Origin: Patulibacter sp.
GTDB lineage: Bacteria; Actinomycetota; Thermoleophilia; Solirubrobacterales; Solirubrobacteraceae
Reading direction: 5' to 3'
Assembly: GCA_023268575.1 (NCBI GenBank)
Contig: JALRCL010000901.1
Coordinates: 1-5,799, forward strand
Length of the DNA stretch: 5,799 nucleotides
The position numbers and the translations under genes are program-made. A model generated the notes under the pieces. The model was not told the origin of the DNA. It did no database searches and saw only the letters and a program-made list of their open reading frames with translations. Below, piece by piece: positions 1 to 4,356 of this stretch; position 1 is the stretch's first letter, and each line of letters opens with the position of its first letter.

Positions 1-1322
1 TCGCGTCGTTCGAGGGCTTCGACAAGATCGAGCAGTTCCAGACGAGCTCGATCCGCTACCAGCTCACGACGCTCGGCCACGCGCTCTCGACGATGCAGTT
101 CGCGCGCACGCCGGCCTTCCACGGGTACCTCAGCGCCGCACAGCGCAACATGATCCGCAAGTGGGAGGAGCGGATCAACTGGTCCTACTGGGCGAAGGAG
201 AGCGCCTGGGGGCACCTCCGCTACAACCCCGACCCCGTCCCGCGGGACAACATCATGCTCACGGGCTGGCTCGGGTACCAGATCGCCAGCTACGTCTCGA
301 ACACCGGCGACGACTGCTTCTCGAAGCCGGGCTCGATCACCTTCCGCCACCCGCGCGGCCCGGAGTACGCCTACGACCTGCACTCGATCGTCGGCGCGCT
401 CGTGGAGAACTTCGAGCGGTCGGACTTCACGCTCTACCCGTGCGAGCCGAACTGGATCTACGCGCTCTGCAACGGCTACGGGATCCTGCCGCTGCCGATC
501 CACGACCGCCTCTTCGGGACCGACCACGCCGAGCGGCTGCTGCCGCGCTTCCGCCGCGGGTTCGAGGACGAGTTCCTCTCCGTTGACGGGCGCACCGTCG
601 GCATCCGGTCCTCGCTCACCGGCCTCTCGATCCCGGCGATGACGTCGATCCTCTCCGACGCCGCCGTGATCTGGCAGCTCGCGCCGGTCTTCCCCGACCT
701 CTCGCGCGCGCTCTACGAGATCGTCCGCCACGAGTGGATCCGCGTGCCCGACGAGGGCCCCGTCCAGATCGACATGAAGGGCTGGGACCGGATCGACACC
801 GGCAACTACCAGCCCGTGCCGGCGACGGCGTTCGCCGCGATCCGCTGGGCGGCGCTGGAGATGGGCGACACGGAGCTCGCCGCGCGCCTGGGCGCCGACG
901 GCGAGGCGCAGCTGGACCCCGTCGTCGAGGGCGGCGTGAAGCACTACCGCGCGGCGAGCACGCTGAGCAACGGCGCGCTGTTCGGCGCCCAGGTCGCCAA
1001 TCCCGCCGGCCACCGCCACCGCGTCGCGCACGGGCTGCCGGAGGCGTGGGCGACCGGTCCGCTGCTCGACGGCTGCGCGTACCCGGACGTCCTCGTCGCC
1101 CGGGCCGTCTCCGACGGGCGCGACCTGCAGCTCGTGCTCCGGCCCGGTCGCGCCGGGGGCAGCGGCCGCCAGCCGCTGCGCCTCCGGCGACTGCGCGCCG
1201 GCGGCCGTTACCGGCTCGCCGGCGCGGTCGAGGAGACCCTCGCCGCCGACGCCCGTGGCGAGGCCACGATCCACGTCGACCTCGACGACCGCGTCGCCGT
1301 CGCCGTCACCCCGGAGGACTGA
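1..1322 (+). CDS. Linalool dehydratase/isomerase-like protein, 5'-truncated by the window
   Basis: This is the last 439 residues of a gene that starts before the window; codons are in phase from base 3 and the stop is TGA 1320-1322. The reading frame matches the linalool dehydratase/isomerase (LinD, Ldi) family, an (alpha/alpha)6 barrel that hydrates, dehydrates or isomerises terpene alcohols. Seen directly: the motif CEPNWIYALCN at visible residues 147-157, with two cysteines nine apart, followed by DRLFGTDH; an upstream DPVPRDNIMLTGW block (77-89); and a FEGFDKIEQF stretch near the left edge. From my memory of LinD these match its CEP...QCN...DRLHGTD segment (Cys171/Cys180), its NIMYKGH segment and its FEAWELKH segment. 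By that alignment His129 is Trp89 here and Tyr240 is about Leu208, while Met125 is kept, so linalool may not be the substrate. About 60 N-terminal residues, including the Asp39/Tyr45 region and any signal peptide, lie outside the window. The C-terminus (about 340-439) extends beyond LinD with a beta-rich, Arg/Gly-rich tail. Fold family fairly sure; reaction unknown. Confidence 0.72.
   Translation, partial: ASFEGFDKIEQFQTSSIRYQLTTLGHALSTMQFARTPAFHGYLSAAQRNMIRKWEERINWSYWAKESAWGHLRYNPDPVPRDNIMLTGWLGYQIASYVSNTGDDCFSKPGSITFRHPRGPEYAYDLHSIVGALVENFERSDFTLYPCEPNWIYALCNGYGILPLPIHDRLFGTDHAERLLPRFRRGFEDEFLSVDGRTVGIRSSLTGLSIPAMTSILSDAAVIWQLAPVFPDLSRALYEIVRHEWIRVPDEGPVQIDMKGWDRIDTGNYQPVPATAFAAIRWAALEMGDTELAARLGADGEAQLDPVVEGGVKHYRAASTLSNGALFGAQVANPAGHRHRVAHGLPEAWATGPLLDGCAYPDVLVARAVSDGRDLQLVLRPGRAGGSGRQPLRLRRLRAGGRYRLAGAVEETLAADARGEATIHVDLDDRVAVAVTPED
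1313..1317 (+). promoter_or_regulatory. Shine-Dalgarno for the small CPAC ORF
   Basis: GGAGG lies in the last codons of the upstream gene, eight bases before the GTG at 1326. It is a perfect anti-16S match at good spacing. It supports translation of the short downstream ORF and suggests co-transcription with the linalool dehydratase-like gene. Confidence 0.6.
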
Positions 1323-1325
1323 CCC

Positions 1326-1502
1326 GTGTGCCCCGCCTGCATCGCGATCGTCGGCCTCGTGGCGACCGTCTTCCGCCCCTGGCGCGCGCGGCGCACGGCC
1401 GAGCGCGACGCCGCCGCGGCGGCGTGGCGTGCCAACGCGACGCCGGACGGCGCCGCGGAGCCGTCCGGCTCGCGCTGGCCGGGGACGGGCGCCGCGGCCT
1501 GA
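1326..1502 (+). CDS. Small hypothetical protein (58 aa) with an N-terminal CPAC motif
   Basis: The ORF starts at GTG 1326, three bases after the stop of the preceding gene, and ends at TGA 1500-1502. The start is chosen because GGAGG sits eight bases upstream. The product begins MCPACIAIVGLVATVF, so a Cys-Pro-Ala-Cys pair (C2, C5) is followed by a short hydrophobic stretch (residues 4-16) and then by the basic segment RPWRARRTAER (18-28). The rest is Ala/Pro/Gly-rich and probably disordered. The hydrophobic stretch is shorter than a standard transmembrane helix, so membrane attachment is only a guess, with the basic residues placed to face the cytoplasm. CxxC pairs commonly bind metal or form redox disulfides, but nothing here shows which. 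I do not recognise the family. Spacing suggests it is translated with the upstream gene. It could still be a chance ORF in GC-rich DNA; the Shine-Dalgarno is the main argument for it. Confidence 0.5.
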   Translation: MCPACIAIVGLVATVFRPWRARRTAERDAAAAAWRANATPDGAAEPSGSRWPGTGAAA

Positions 1503-1520
1503 CGCCGCCAGCGGGCCGCG
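1493..1520 (+). terminator. GC-rich hairpin at the end of the small ORF, possible terminator
   Basis: CGCGGCC (1493-1499) pairs with GGCCGCG (1514-1520). A T-G wobble and one further G-C pair extend this to nine pairs around a loop at 1502-1511. The stop codon of the small ORF lies at the top of the stem. No T-tract follows, so this is not a classical intrinsic terminator. High-GC actinobacteria often lack the T-tract, but hairpins also arise by chance in such sequence. Confidence 0.3.
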
Positions 1521-1551
1521 TCCGGAGCACCCAGCCCGGCGGGCGGGCGGT

Positions 1552-1564
1552 GGCCGCAGCGGCA
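1552..1564 (+). repeat. Upstream near-copy of the kdpD palindrome
   Basis: GGCCGCAGCGGC at 1552-1563 is identical to 1677-1688. Base 1564 is A rather than C, so this copy matches the downstream 13-bp palindrome at 12 of 13 positions. The two copies are 125 bp apart. They may be paired binding sites for a regulator, or coincidence in GC-rich DNA. Confidence 0.35.
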
Positions 1565-1676
1565 GCCGCCAGCCGGCTTCGGCACCGTCGCTTCCCCTCC
1601 GGCGCCCGCCCAGGGCCGGGCTCGCGGCCGGCCGGCGTCGGACGACGGGGTCGCCAACGACGAGGCCGACGCGGGC

Positions 1677-1689
1677 GGCCGCAGCGGCC
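1677..1689 (+). promoter_or_regulatory. Perfect 13-bp palindrome upstream of kdpD, possible operator
   Basis: GGCCGCAGCGGCC has six-base arms around a central A. It sits eight bases before the -10-like hexamer (1697-1702), so it would cover roughly -32 to -20 of a transcript starting at 1709. A near-copy lies at 1552-1564. The position suits a repressor or activator site. No regulator is identified. Confidence 0.35.
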
Positions 1690-1696
1690 ATGGGTC

Positions 1697-1709
1697 TACG
1701 CTGCCGCGG
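1697..1709 (+). promoter_or_regulatory. Inferred -10 element and leaderless start for kdpD
   Basis: TACGCT (1697-1702) fits the actinobacterial -10 consensus TANNNT. The next likely transcription start, about seven bases downstream, falls on the G of the GTG at 1709. No Shine-Dalgarno precedes that codon. A leaderless mRNA, common in actinobacteria, would explain both facts. I see no convincing -35. Confidence 0.45.
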
Positions 1710-3283
1710 TGATGGTCTCCACGGCCGAGCACCCGTCACGGGACCGCGCGCTGCGGGCGGTGGCGGTCGTCGCGATCGGGGTCGGTGCGACCACCGGCGT
1801 CGTCGCGGCGCTCGACCCCGTCGCGCCCGCCGTCTCGCTCGGCGTGCTCTACGTCGTGCCGGTGCTCGTGGCGGCCGCGACCTCCGGACTGGCCGCGGGG
1901 CTCGCCGCGTCGGTCCTCGCCGGCGTGCTCTTCGACCTCTGCTTCCTGCAGCCGACCGGCGCGCTGACGATCGCCGACGGCGAGCACTGGGCCGCGCTCG
2001 CGGTGCTCGTCGTCGTCGCGGTCGCCGTGGCGCGGATCACCGGCGCGGCGCGCGAGGCCGCCGACCGCGCTCGCGCGGCGCGACGCGACGCCGACCTCCT
2101 CGCCGAGCTCTCGCGCGTCGTGCTCGGCGCGCCGCCCGGCGAGGACCTGCGGGGCCCGATCGCGCGCCGACTGACGGAGCACCTCGGCCGACCGGTCCGC
2201 CTGGCCGGCGAGGGCGACCGCCGCGGCGAGGAGGACGACGAGCTCGTGCTCGACGGCCCCGGCGGACGCGTCGGGCGGCTGCTCGTCACCGGTGCGCTGC
2301 CCGGCGGCACGCGGCAGGCCCTGCAGGAGCGGATCGCCCCGGCGCTGGCCGCGCTGCTGGAGGCCGCGCGCGAGCGCGAGCGGTTCGCCCGCGCGGCGAT
2401 CGAGGCCTCCGCCGTCCGCCGCAGCGACGAGCTGAAGACGACGCTCCTGCGCAGCGTCGGGCACGACCTGCGCACGCCCCTGACGCAGGTGACGGCCTCG
2501 GCCGCCGCGCTGCGGGAGGCGGGCCTCGACGACGCGGACCGTCGCGAGCTCGCCGACGGGATCGTCGCCGGCGGCGAGCGGCTCGCCGCGATGATCGACA
2601 AGCTCCTGGACCTCTCGCGGCTGGAGGCCGGGACCGCCGCGCCGCGCCCGGCGCTGCTGCCGCTGGACGACGTCGTGCGCGACGCGCTCGACGAGGTGGC
2701 GCGCGCCCGCGATCCGCACGACGGCGCCGGAGTCGCCGAGCGGATCCGGCTGGAGGTGCAGGAACCGGTCCCGACCGTCCGCGCCGACGCCGCGCAGCTC
2801 ACCCGGGCGCTCGTGAACCTCGTCGAGAACGCCCTGCTGCACGGGCGCGGCGAGGGGCCGGGCGGCGACGCCCTGCTCGTGCGCGTCGTCACGCGGCGCG
2901 GCCACGGGGTCGTCCGGGTGATCGACCGGGGGCCCGGCATCGGGGCCGCCGACCAGGAGCGGCTCTTCGCGCCCTTCGAGCGCGGCGACGCGGCCCGCGG
3001 TCCCGGCTCGGGGCTCGGCCTGGCCATCGCCCGGGGGTTCGTCGAGGCCGCGGACGGGACCCTGCGCGTGGAGAGCTACCCCGGCCAGGGGGCGGCGTTC
3101 GTCGTCGAGCTGCCGCTCGCCGAGGACCACGACGCCAGCGCGCGCGGGCGCGCGGGCGACGATGGCGCGCCGGGCCGCCCACCGCGCGTCCCGCACGCCG
3201 CCGAGGACGTCTCGCGCGGGACCCCCGTCGGCGGGCCCGGAGGCGAACCCGGCCCCTCGGACGCCGGAGGAGGAACGCGATGA
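1709..3283 (+). CDS. kdpD: KdpD-type sensor histidine kinase, short form without the N-terminal KdpD/Usp domain
   Basis: Membrane histidine kinase expected to sense potassium limitation or osmotic stress and phosphorylate KdpE. Numbering from the ATG at 1712 gives 523 residues; GTG 1709 is equally possible and fits a leaderless start. Seen: four hydrophobic segments at about 13-34, 39-56, 58-79 and 92-110 form a DUF4118-type KdpD membrane domain (note FDLCFLQPTGALTIAD, 74-89). A signalling helix (111-136) follows, then a weak GAF-like region (about 137-225). The HisKA H-box is SVGHDLRTPLTQV with phospho-acceptor His251. The ATPase boxes are NLVENALLHG (N-box, Asn373), DRGPGIG (405-411), LFAPFERGD (418-426) and GSGLGLAIARG (432-442). 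Canonical KdpD is about 890 residues. Here the cytoplasmic N-terminal KdpD domain with its Walker motif and the Usp domain are absent, and the DNA upstream does not encode them. A Gly/Pro-rich tail (471-523) follows the kinase core. The stop overlaps the kdpE start (ATGA), so the pair is coupled. Confidence 0.9.
   Translation: MMVSTAEHPSRDRALRAVAVVAIGVGATTGVVAALDPVAPAVSLGVLYVVPVLVAAATSGLAAGLAASVLAGVLFDLCFLQPTGALTIADGEHWAALAVLVVVAVAVARITGAAREAADRARAARRDADLLAELSRVVLGAPPGEDLRGPIARRLTEHLGRPVRLAGEGDRRGEEDDELVLDGPGGRVGRLLVTGALPGGTRQALQERIAPALAALLEAARERERFARAAIEASAVRRSDELKTTLLRSVGHDLRTPLTQVTASAAALREAGLDDADRRELADGIVAGGERLAAMIDKLLDLSRLEAGTAAPRPALLPLDDVVRDALDEVARARDPHDGAGVAERIRLEVQEPVPTVRADAAQLTRALVNLVENALLHGRGEGPGGDALLVRVVTRRGHGVVRVIDRGPGIGAADQERLFAPFERGDAARGPGSGLGLAIARGFVEAADGTLRVESYPGQGAAFVVELPLAEDHDASARGRAGDDGAPGRPPRVPHAAEDVSRGTPVGGPGGEPGPSDAGGGTR
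3266..3275 (+). promoter_or_regulatory. Strong Shine-Dalgarno for kdpE
   Basis: GGAGGAGGAA ends four bases before the ATG at 3280, inside the last codons of kdpD. It fixes the kdpE start at the ATGA overlap and argues for efficient coupled translation of the response regulator. Confidence 0.75.
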
Positions 3284-3975
3284 CCGCCCCGCGACGGACC
3301 GTCCTCGTCGTCGACGACGAGCCGCAGATCGTCCGAGCGGTGAAGGTCCTGCTGCGTGGCGCCGGGCTCGACGCGCTCCCGGCCCACGGCGTCGAGGAGG
3401 CGCTCGACCTCGCCGCGCTGCACCGACCCGACGCGGCGATCGTCGACCTGCTCCTGCCCGACGGGACCGGCGTCGACGTCTGCCGGGGCCTGCGCGAGTG
3501 GTCGGGCATGCCGATCCTCGTGCTCTCGGCCGTCGACGAGGAGGACCAGAAGGTCGCCGCGCTCGAGGCCGGCGCCGACGACTACGTCACGAAGCCGTTC
3601 GGCTCGCGCGAGCTGCTCGCCCGCCTGCAGGCGGCGCTGCGCCGCGCGAGCCCCGAGCCCGAGGAGCCGGTGGTCGTCGTCGGGCCGCTCGAGGTCGACC
3701 TCGCCGCGCAGCTCGTGCGCGTCGACGGGCGCGAGGTCCACCTGACCCGCACGGAGTTCGGGCTGCTGCGCGCGCTCGTGCGCGACCGCGGCAAGCTCCT
3801 CACCCACCGTGCGCTCCTGCGGGAGGTCTGGGGGCAGGCGTACGTCGAGGACGTCGCGACGCTGCGCACCCACATCGCGAACCTCCGGCGCAAGATCGAG
3901 GCACCCGACGGCGGGCGCGCCCCGCAGCGCCTCATCCGGACCGAGACCGGCGTCGGCTACCGGCTCGTCCCCTGA
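3280..3975 (+). CDS. kdpE: KdpE response regulator, OmpR/PhoB family
   Basis: Cytoplasmic DNA-binding response regulator of 231 residues, close to the usual length for KdpE. Phosphorylated by KdpD, it should activate the downstream kdp structural genes. The receiver domain (about 6-121) has the acidic pair Asp12/Asp13 in VLVVDDEP, phospho-acceptor Asp56 in IVDLLLPDGTG, the switch Ser83 in ILVLSAV and Lys105 in DDYVTKPF. The winged-helix DNA-binding domain (about 131-230) shows VHLTRTEFGLLRALV, the LLREVWG segment, the recognition-helix region LRTHIANLRRKIE and the terminal RTETGVGYRLVP wing. The match to KdpE rather than a generic OmpR-type regulator rests on the LPDGTGVD, LREWSGMPILVLSA and DLAAQLVRVDGREVHLT stretches, plus its position between kdpD and the kdp structural genes. 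ATG 3280 overlaps the kdpD stop and has a strong Shine-Dalgarno. All key residues are intact. Confidence 0.95.
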   Translation: MTAPRRTVLVVDDEPQIVRAVKVLLRGAGLDALPAHGVEEALDLAALHRPDAAIVDLLLPDGTGVDVCRGLREWSGMPILVLSAVDEEDQKVAALEAGADDYVTKPFGSRELLARLQAALRRASPEPEEPVVVVGPLEVDLAAQLVRVDGREVHLTRTEFGLLRALVRDRGKLLTHRALLREVWGQAYVEDVATLRTHIANLRRKIEAPDGGRAPQRLIRTETGVGYRLVP

Positions 3976-3985
3976 CCGGCCCAGC

Positions 3986-4043
3986 CACGGGGGACGGCCA
4001 CGGGGGACGGCCACGGGGGACGACCGCCGGGGGACGGCCACGG
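3986..4043 (+). repeat. 13-bp G-rich tandem repeat downstream of kdpE
   Basis: The unit CACGGGGGACGGC is perfect at 3986-3998 and 3999-4011. A third copy has one change (4012-4024), a fourth is 14 bp and diverged at its start (4025-4038), and a partial fifth follows (4039-4043). Each full unit carries a run of five Gs (3989-3993, 4002-4006, 4015-4019, 4029-4033) with spacers of 8, 8 and 9 bases. The array begins 11 bases after the kdpE stop, outside any supported gene. It could form a G-quadruplex on the coding strand or in the 3' end of the kdpDE mRNA, and its copy number may vary between strains. Confidence 0.85.
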
Positions 4044-4051
4044 CGGGCACG

Positions 4052-4110
4052 TTCCCGCGCCCGGGGCGGGAGATCGCCCGCCGTGCCACGACGGGCCGGC
4101 CCCGGCCGGG
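4052..4110 (+). terminator. Pair of GC-rich hairpins after kdpE, possible terminator
   Basis: The first hairpin has TCCCGC (4053-4058) pairing with GCGGGA (4066-4071) around a 7-base loop, plus a closing T-G pair. The second has GGCCGG (4094-4099) facing CCGGCC (4102-4107), with only two bases between the arms, so the top pair would open in RNA. The second hairpin is followed by CGTCTT and not by a true T-tract. An outer six-base pair set, GGCACG (4046-4051) with CGTGCC (4082-4087), could enclose the first. Together they could end the kdpDE transcript or slow polymerase before the kdpFA promoter. Evidence is structural only. Confidence 0.3.
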
Positions 4111-4132
4111 CGTCTTCACGCCGTCTTGATGC
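4111..4132 (+). promoter_or_regulatory. 11-bp tandem direct repeat, candidate KdpE binding site
   Basis: CGTCTTCACGC (4111-4121) is followed at once by CGTCTTGATGC (4122-4132), identical at 9 of 11 positions. An 11-bp period places both half-sites on the same face of the helix, which is how OmpR/PhoB-family regulators bind head-to-tail. The array ends 55 bp before the first ATG of the structural operon. That is a plausible activator position if transcription starts near that ATG. The assignment to KdpE is inference from context. Confidence 0.45.
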
Positions 4133-4150
4133 CGGCGGCCGGATCCTTCG

Positions 4151-4186
4151 GCCTGCCTTGACGCGCCCCGGCGCACGCTGGCAGGC
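4151..4186 (+). promoter_or_regulatory. Nested inverted repeats and promoter-like elements before the kdp structural genes
   Basis: GCCTGCC (4151-4157) and GGCAGGC (4180-4186) are perfect seven-base inverted repeats. The second arm touches the ATG at 4187. Between them lie TTGACG (4158-4163, a good -35 match), a second inverted repeat GCGCC/GGCGC (4163-4167 and 4170-4174) and CACGCT (4174-4179). CACGCT resembles the TACGCT before kdpD and sits at similar distance from the start codon. TTGACG is only 10 bp from CACGCT, too close for a normal -35/-10 pair. No TANNNT lies at 17 bp either, so the exact promoter is unresolved. No usable Shine-Dalgarno precedes the ATG, which favours a leaderless start. 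Confidence 0.4.
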
Positions 4187-4267
4187 ATGGACCTCCTCGC
4201 CATCGCGCTCGCGCTCGCCGTGTTCGCCGGCCTCTTCCTCCTCGTCGAGGCGGTCGACCGCGCATGA
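4187..4267 (+). CDS. 26-aa single-helix membrane peptide upstream of kdpF
   Basis: Short ORF from ATG 4187 to TGA 4265-4267. The product starts MDLLAIALALAVFAGLFLLV, one hydrophobic helix from residue 3 to 20, and ends in the charged tail EAVDRA. It would sit in the membrane as a single-pass peptide. It is the first gene of the structural kdp operon, and its stop overlaps the ATG of the KdpF-like gene (ATGA). In length and form it resembles KdpF, the small stabilising subunit of KdpFABC. It also resembles other tiny single-helix peptides that I recall being encoded beside kdpF in some bacteria, with a D/E-R ending. No Shine-Dalgarno is visible, so initiation may be leaderless. A Kdp-associated role is inferred from position. 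A pure leader-peptide role, setting up translation of kdpF, is the main alternative. Confidence 0.6.
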   Translation: MDLLAIALALAVFAGLFLLVEAVDRA

Positions 4268-4353
4268 GCCTCGCCACCGTCCTCGCCCTCCTCGCGGTGA
4301 TCGCGGTCGGCGCGTACCTCCTCTTCGCGCTCCTGCGCGGCGAGGAGCTCTGA
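4264..4353 (+). CDS. kdpF: KdpF-like small subunit of the potassium-transporting ATPase (29 aa)
   Basis: A 29-residue single-pass membrane peptide, the same length as E. coli KdpF. Residues 3-24 form one hydrophobic helix. The C-terminal segment AYLLFALLRGEEL closely resembles the E. coli ending (YLVYALINAEAF, from memory), including the Tyr-Leu...Ala-Leu pattern and acidic tail. KdpF binds along KdpA in the membrane and stabilises the KdpFABC complex. The start ATG 4264 overlaps the stop of the 26-aa peptide, which implies coupled translation because only a weak, distant GAGG (4247-4250) lies upstream. The stop is three bases before the kdpA ATG. Its first 18 bases are identical to the first 18 of kdpA. 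Identification rests on size, pattern and position. Confidence 0.85.
   Translation: MSLATVLALLAVIAVGAYLLFALLRGEEL
4342..4347 (+). promoter_or_regulatory. Shine-Dalgarno for kdpA
   Basis: GAGGAG lies in the last codons of kdpF, nine bases before the ATG at 4357. It supports that start and coupled translation of KdpF and KdpA. Confidence 0.65.
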
Positions 4354-4356
4354 GCG

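Larger units (their letters stand above)
1503..1708 (+). other. Non-coding gap between the small ORF and kdpD
   Basis: This stretch of about 206 bp codes for nothing I can support. Translations in all frames give Arg/Pro/Ala-rich low-complexity products. It contains a 12-bp direct repeat (1552-1563 and 1677-1688), whose second copy is part of a perfect 13-bp palindrome. It also has a 7-bp inverted repeat, GCGTCGG (1635-1641) with CCGACGC (1666-1672), with 24 bases between the arms. The right end holds the inferred kdpD promoter. Confidence 0.6.

Noticed and set aside
161..586. Alternative-frame ORF inside the linalool dehydratase-like gene
   Set aside because: The product is Arg/Leu/Pro/Ala-rich low complexity, while the other frame has clear family motifs.
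1560..1625. Minus-strand resemblance to the core of a cobalamin riboswitch (GGGAAG...CGGTG...CCGG order)
   Set aside because: Only short GC-rich pieces match. The other conserved blocks of that RNA are not found in order, and no minus-strand gene lies downstream.
734..1708. Apparent in-frame N-terminal extension of the kdpD frame back to 734
   Set aside because: The frame stays open only because of high GC. The extension overlaps the linalool dehydratase-like gene and its translation is Arg/Pro/Gly-rich with no domain. It does not encode the missing KdpD N-terminal module.
3138..3158. Alternating CG tract as a Z-DNA or recombination element
   Set aside because: It lies in the coding tail of kdpD, is short, and is expected at this base composition. 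I mention it only within the tail finding.
1736..3196. Long open frames on the minus strand across kdpD (and similar ones across kdpE and kdpA)
   Set aside because: They are antisense shadows of GC-rich coding DNA, with Arg/Ala/Gly/Ser-rich low-complexity products and no recognisable domain.
1255..3279. Apparent N-terminal extension of the kdpE frame
   Set aside because: The translation is Arg/Ala-rich shadow sequence across kdpD. The ATGA start at 3280 with strong Shine-Dalgarno and a standard receiver-domain N-terminus is clearly right.
4126..4131. TTGATG as a -35 element for the kdp structural operon
   Set aside because: No -10-like hexamer lies 16-18 bp downstream, and it overlaps the 11-bp direct repeat, which better explains it.
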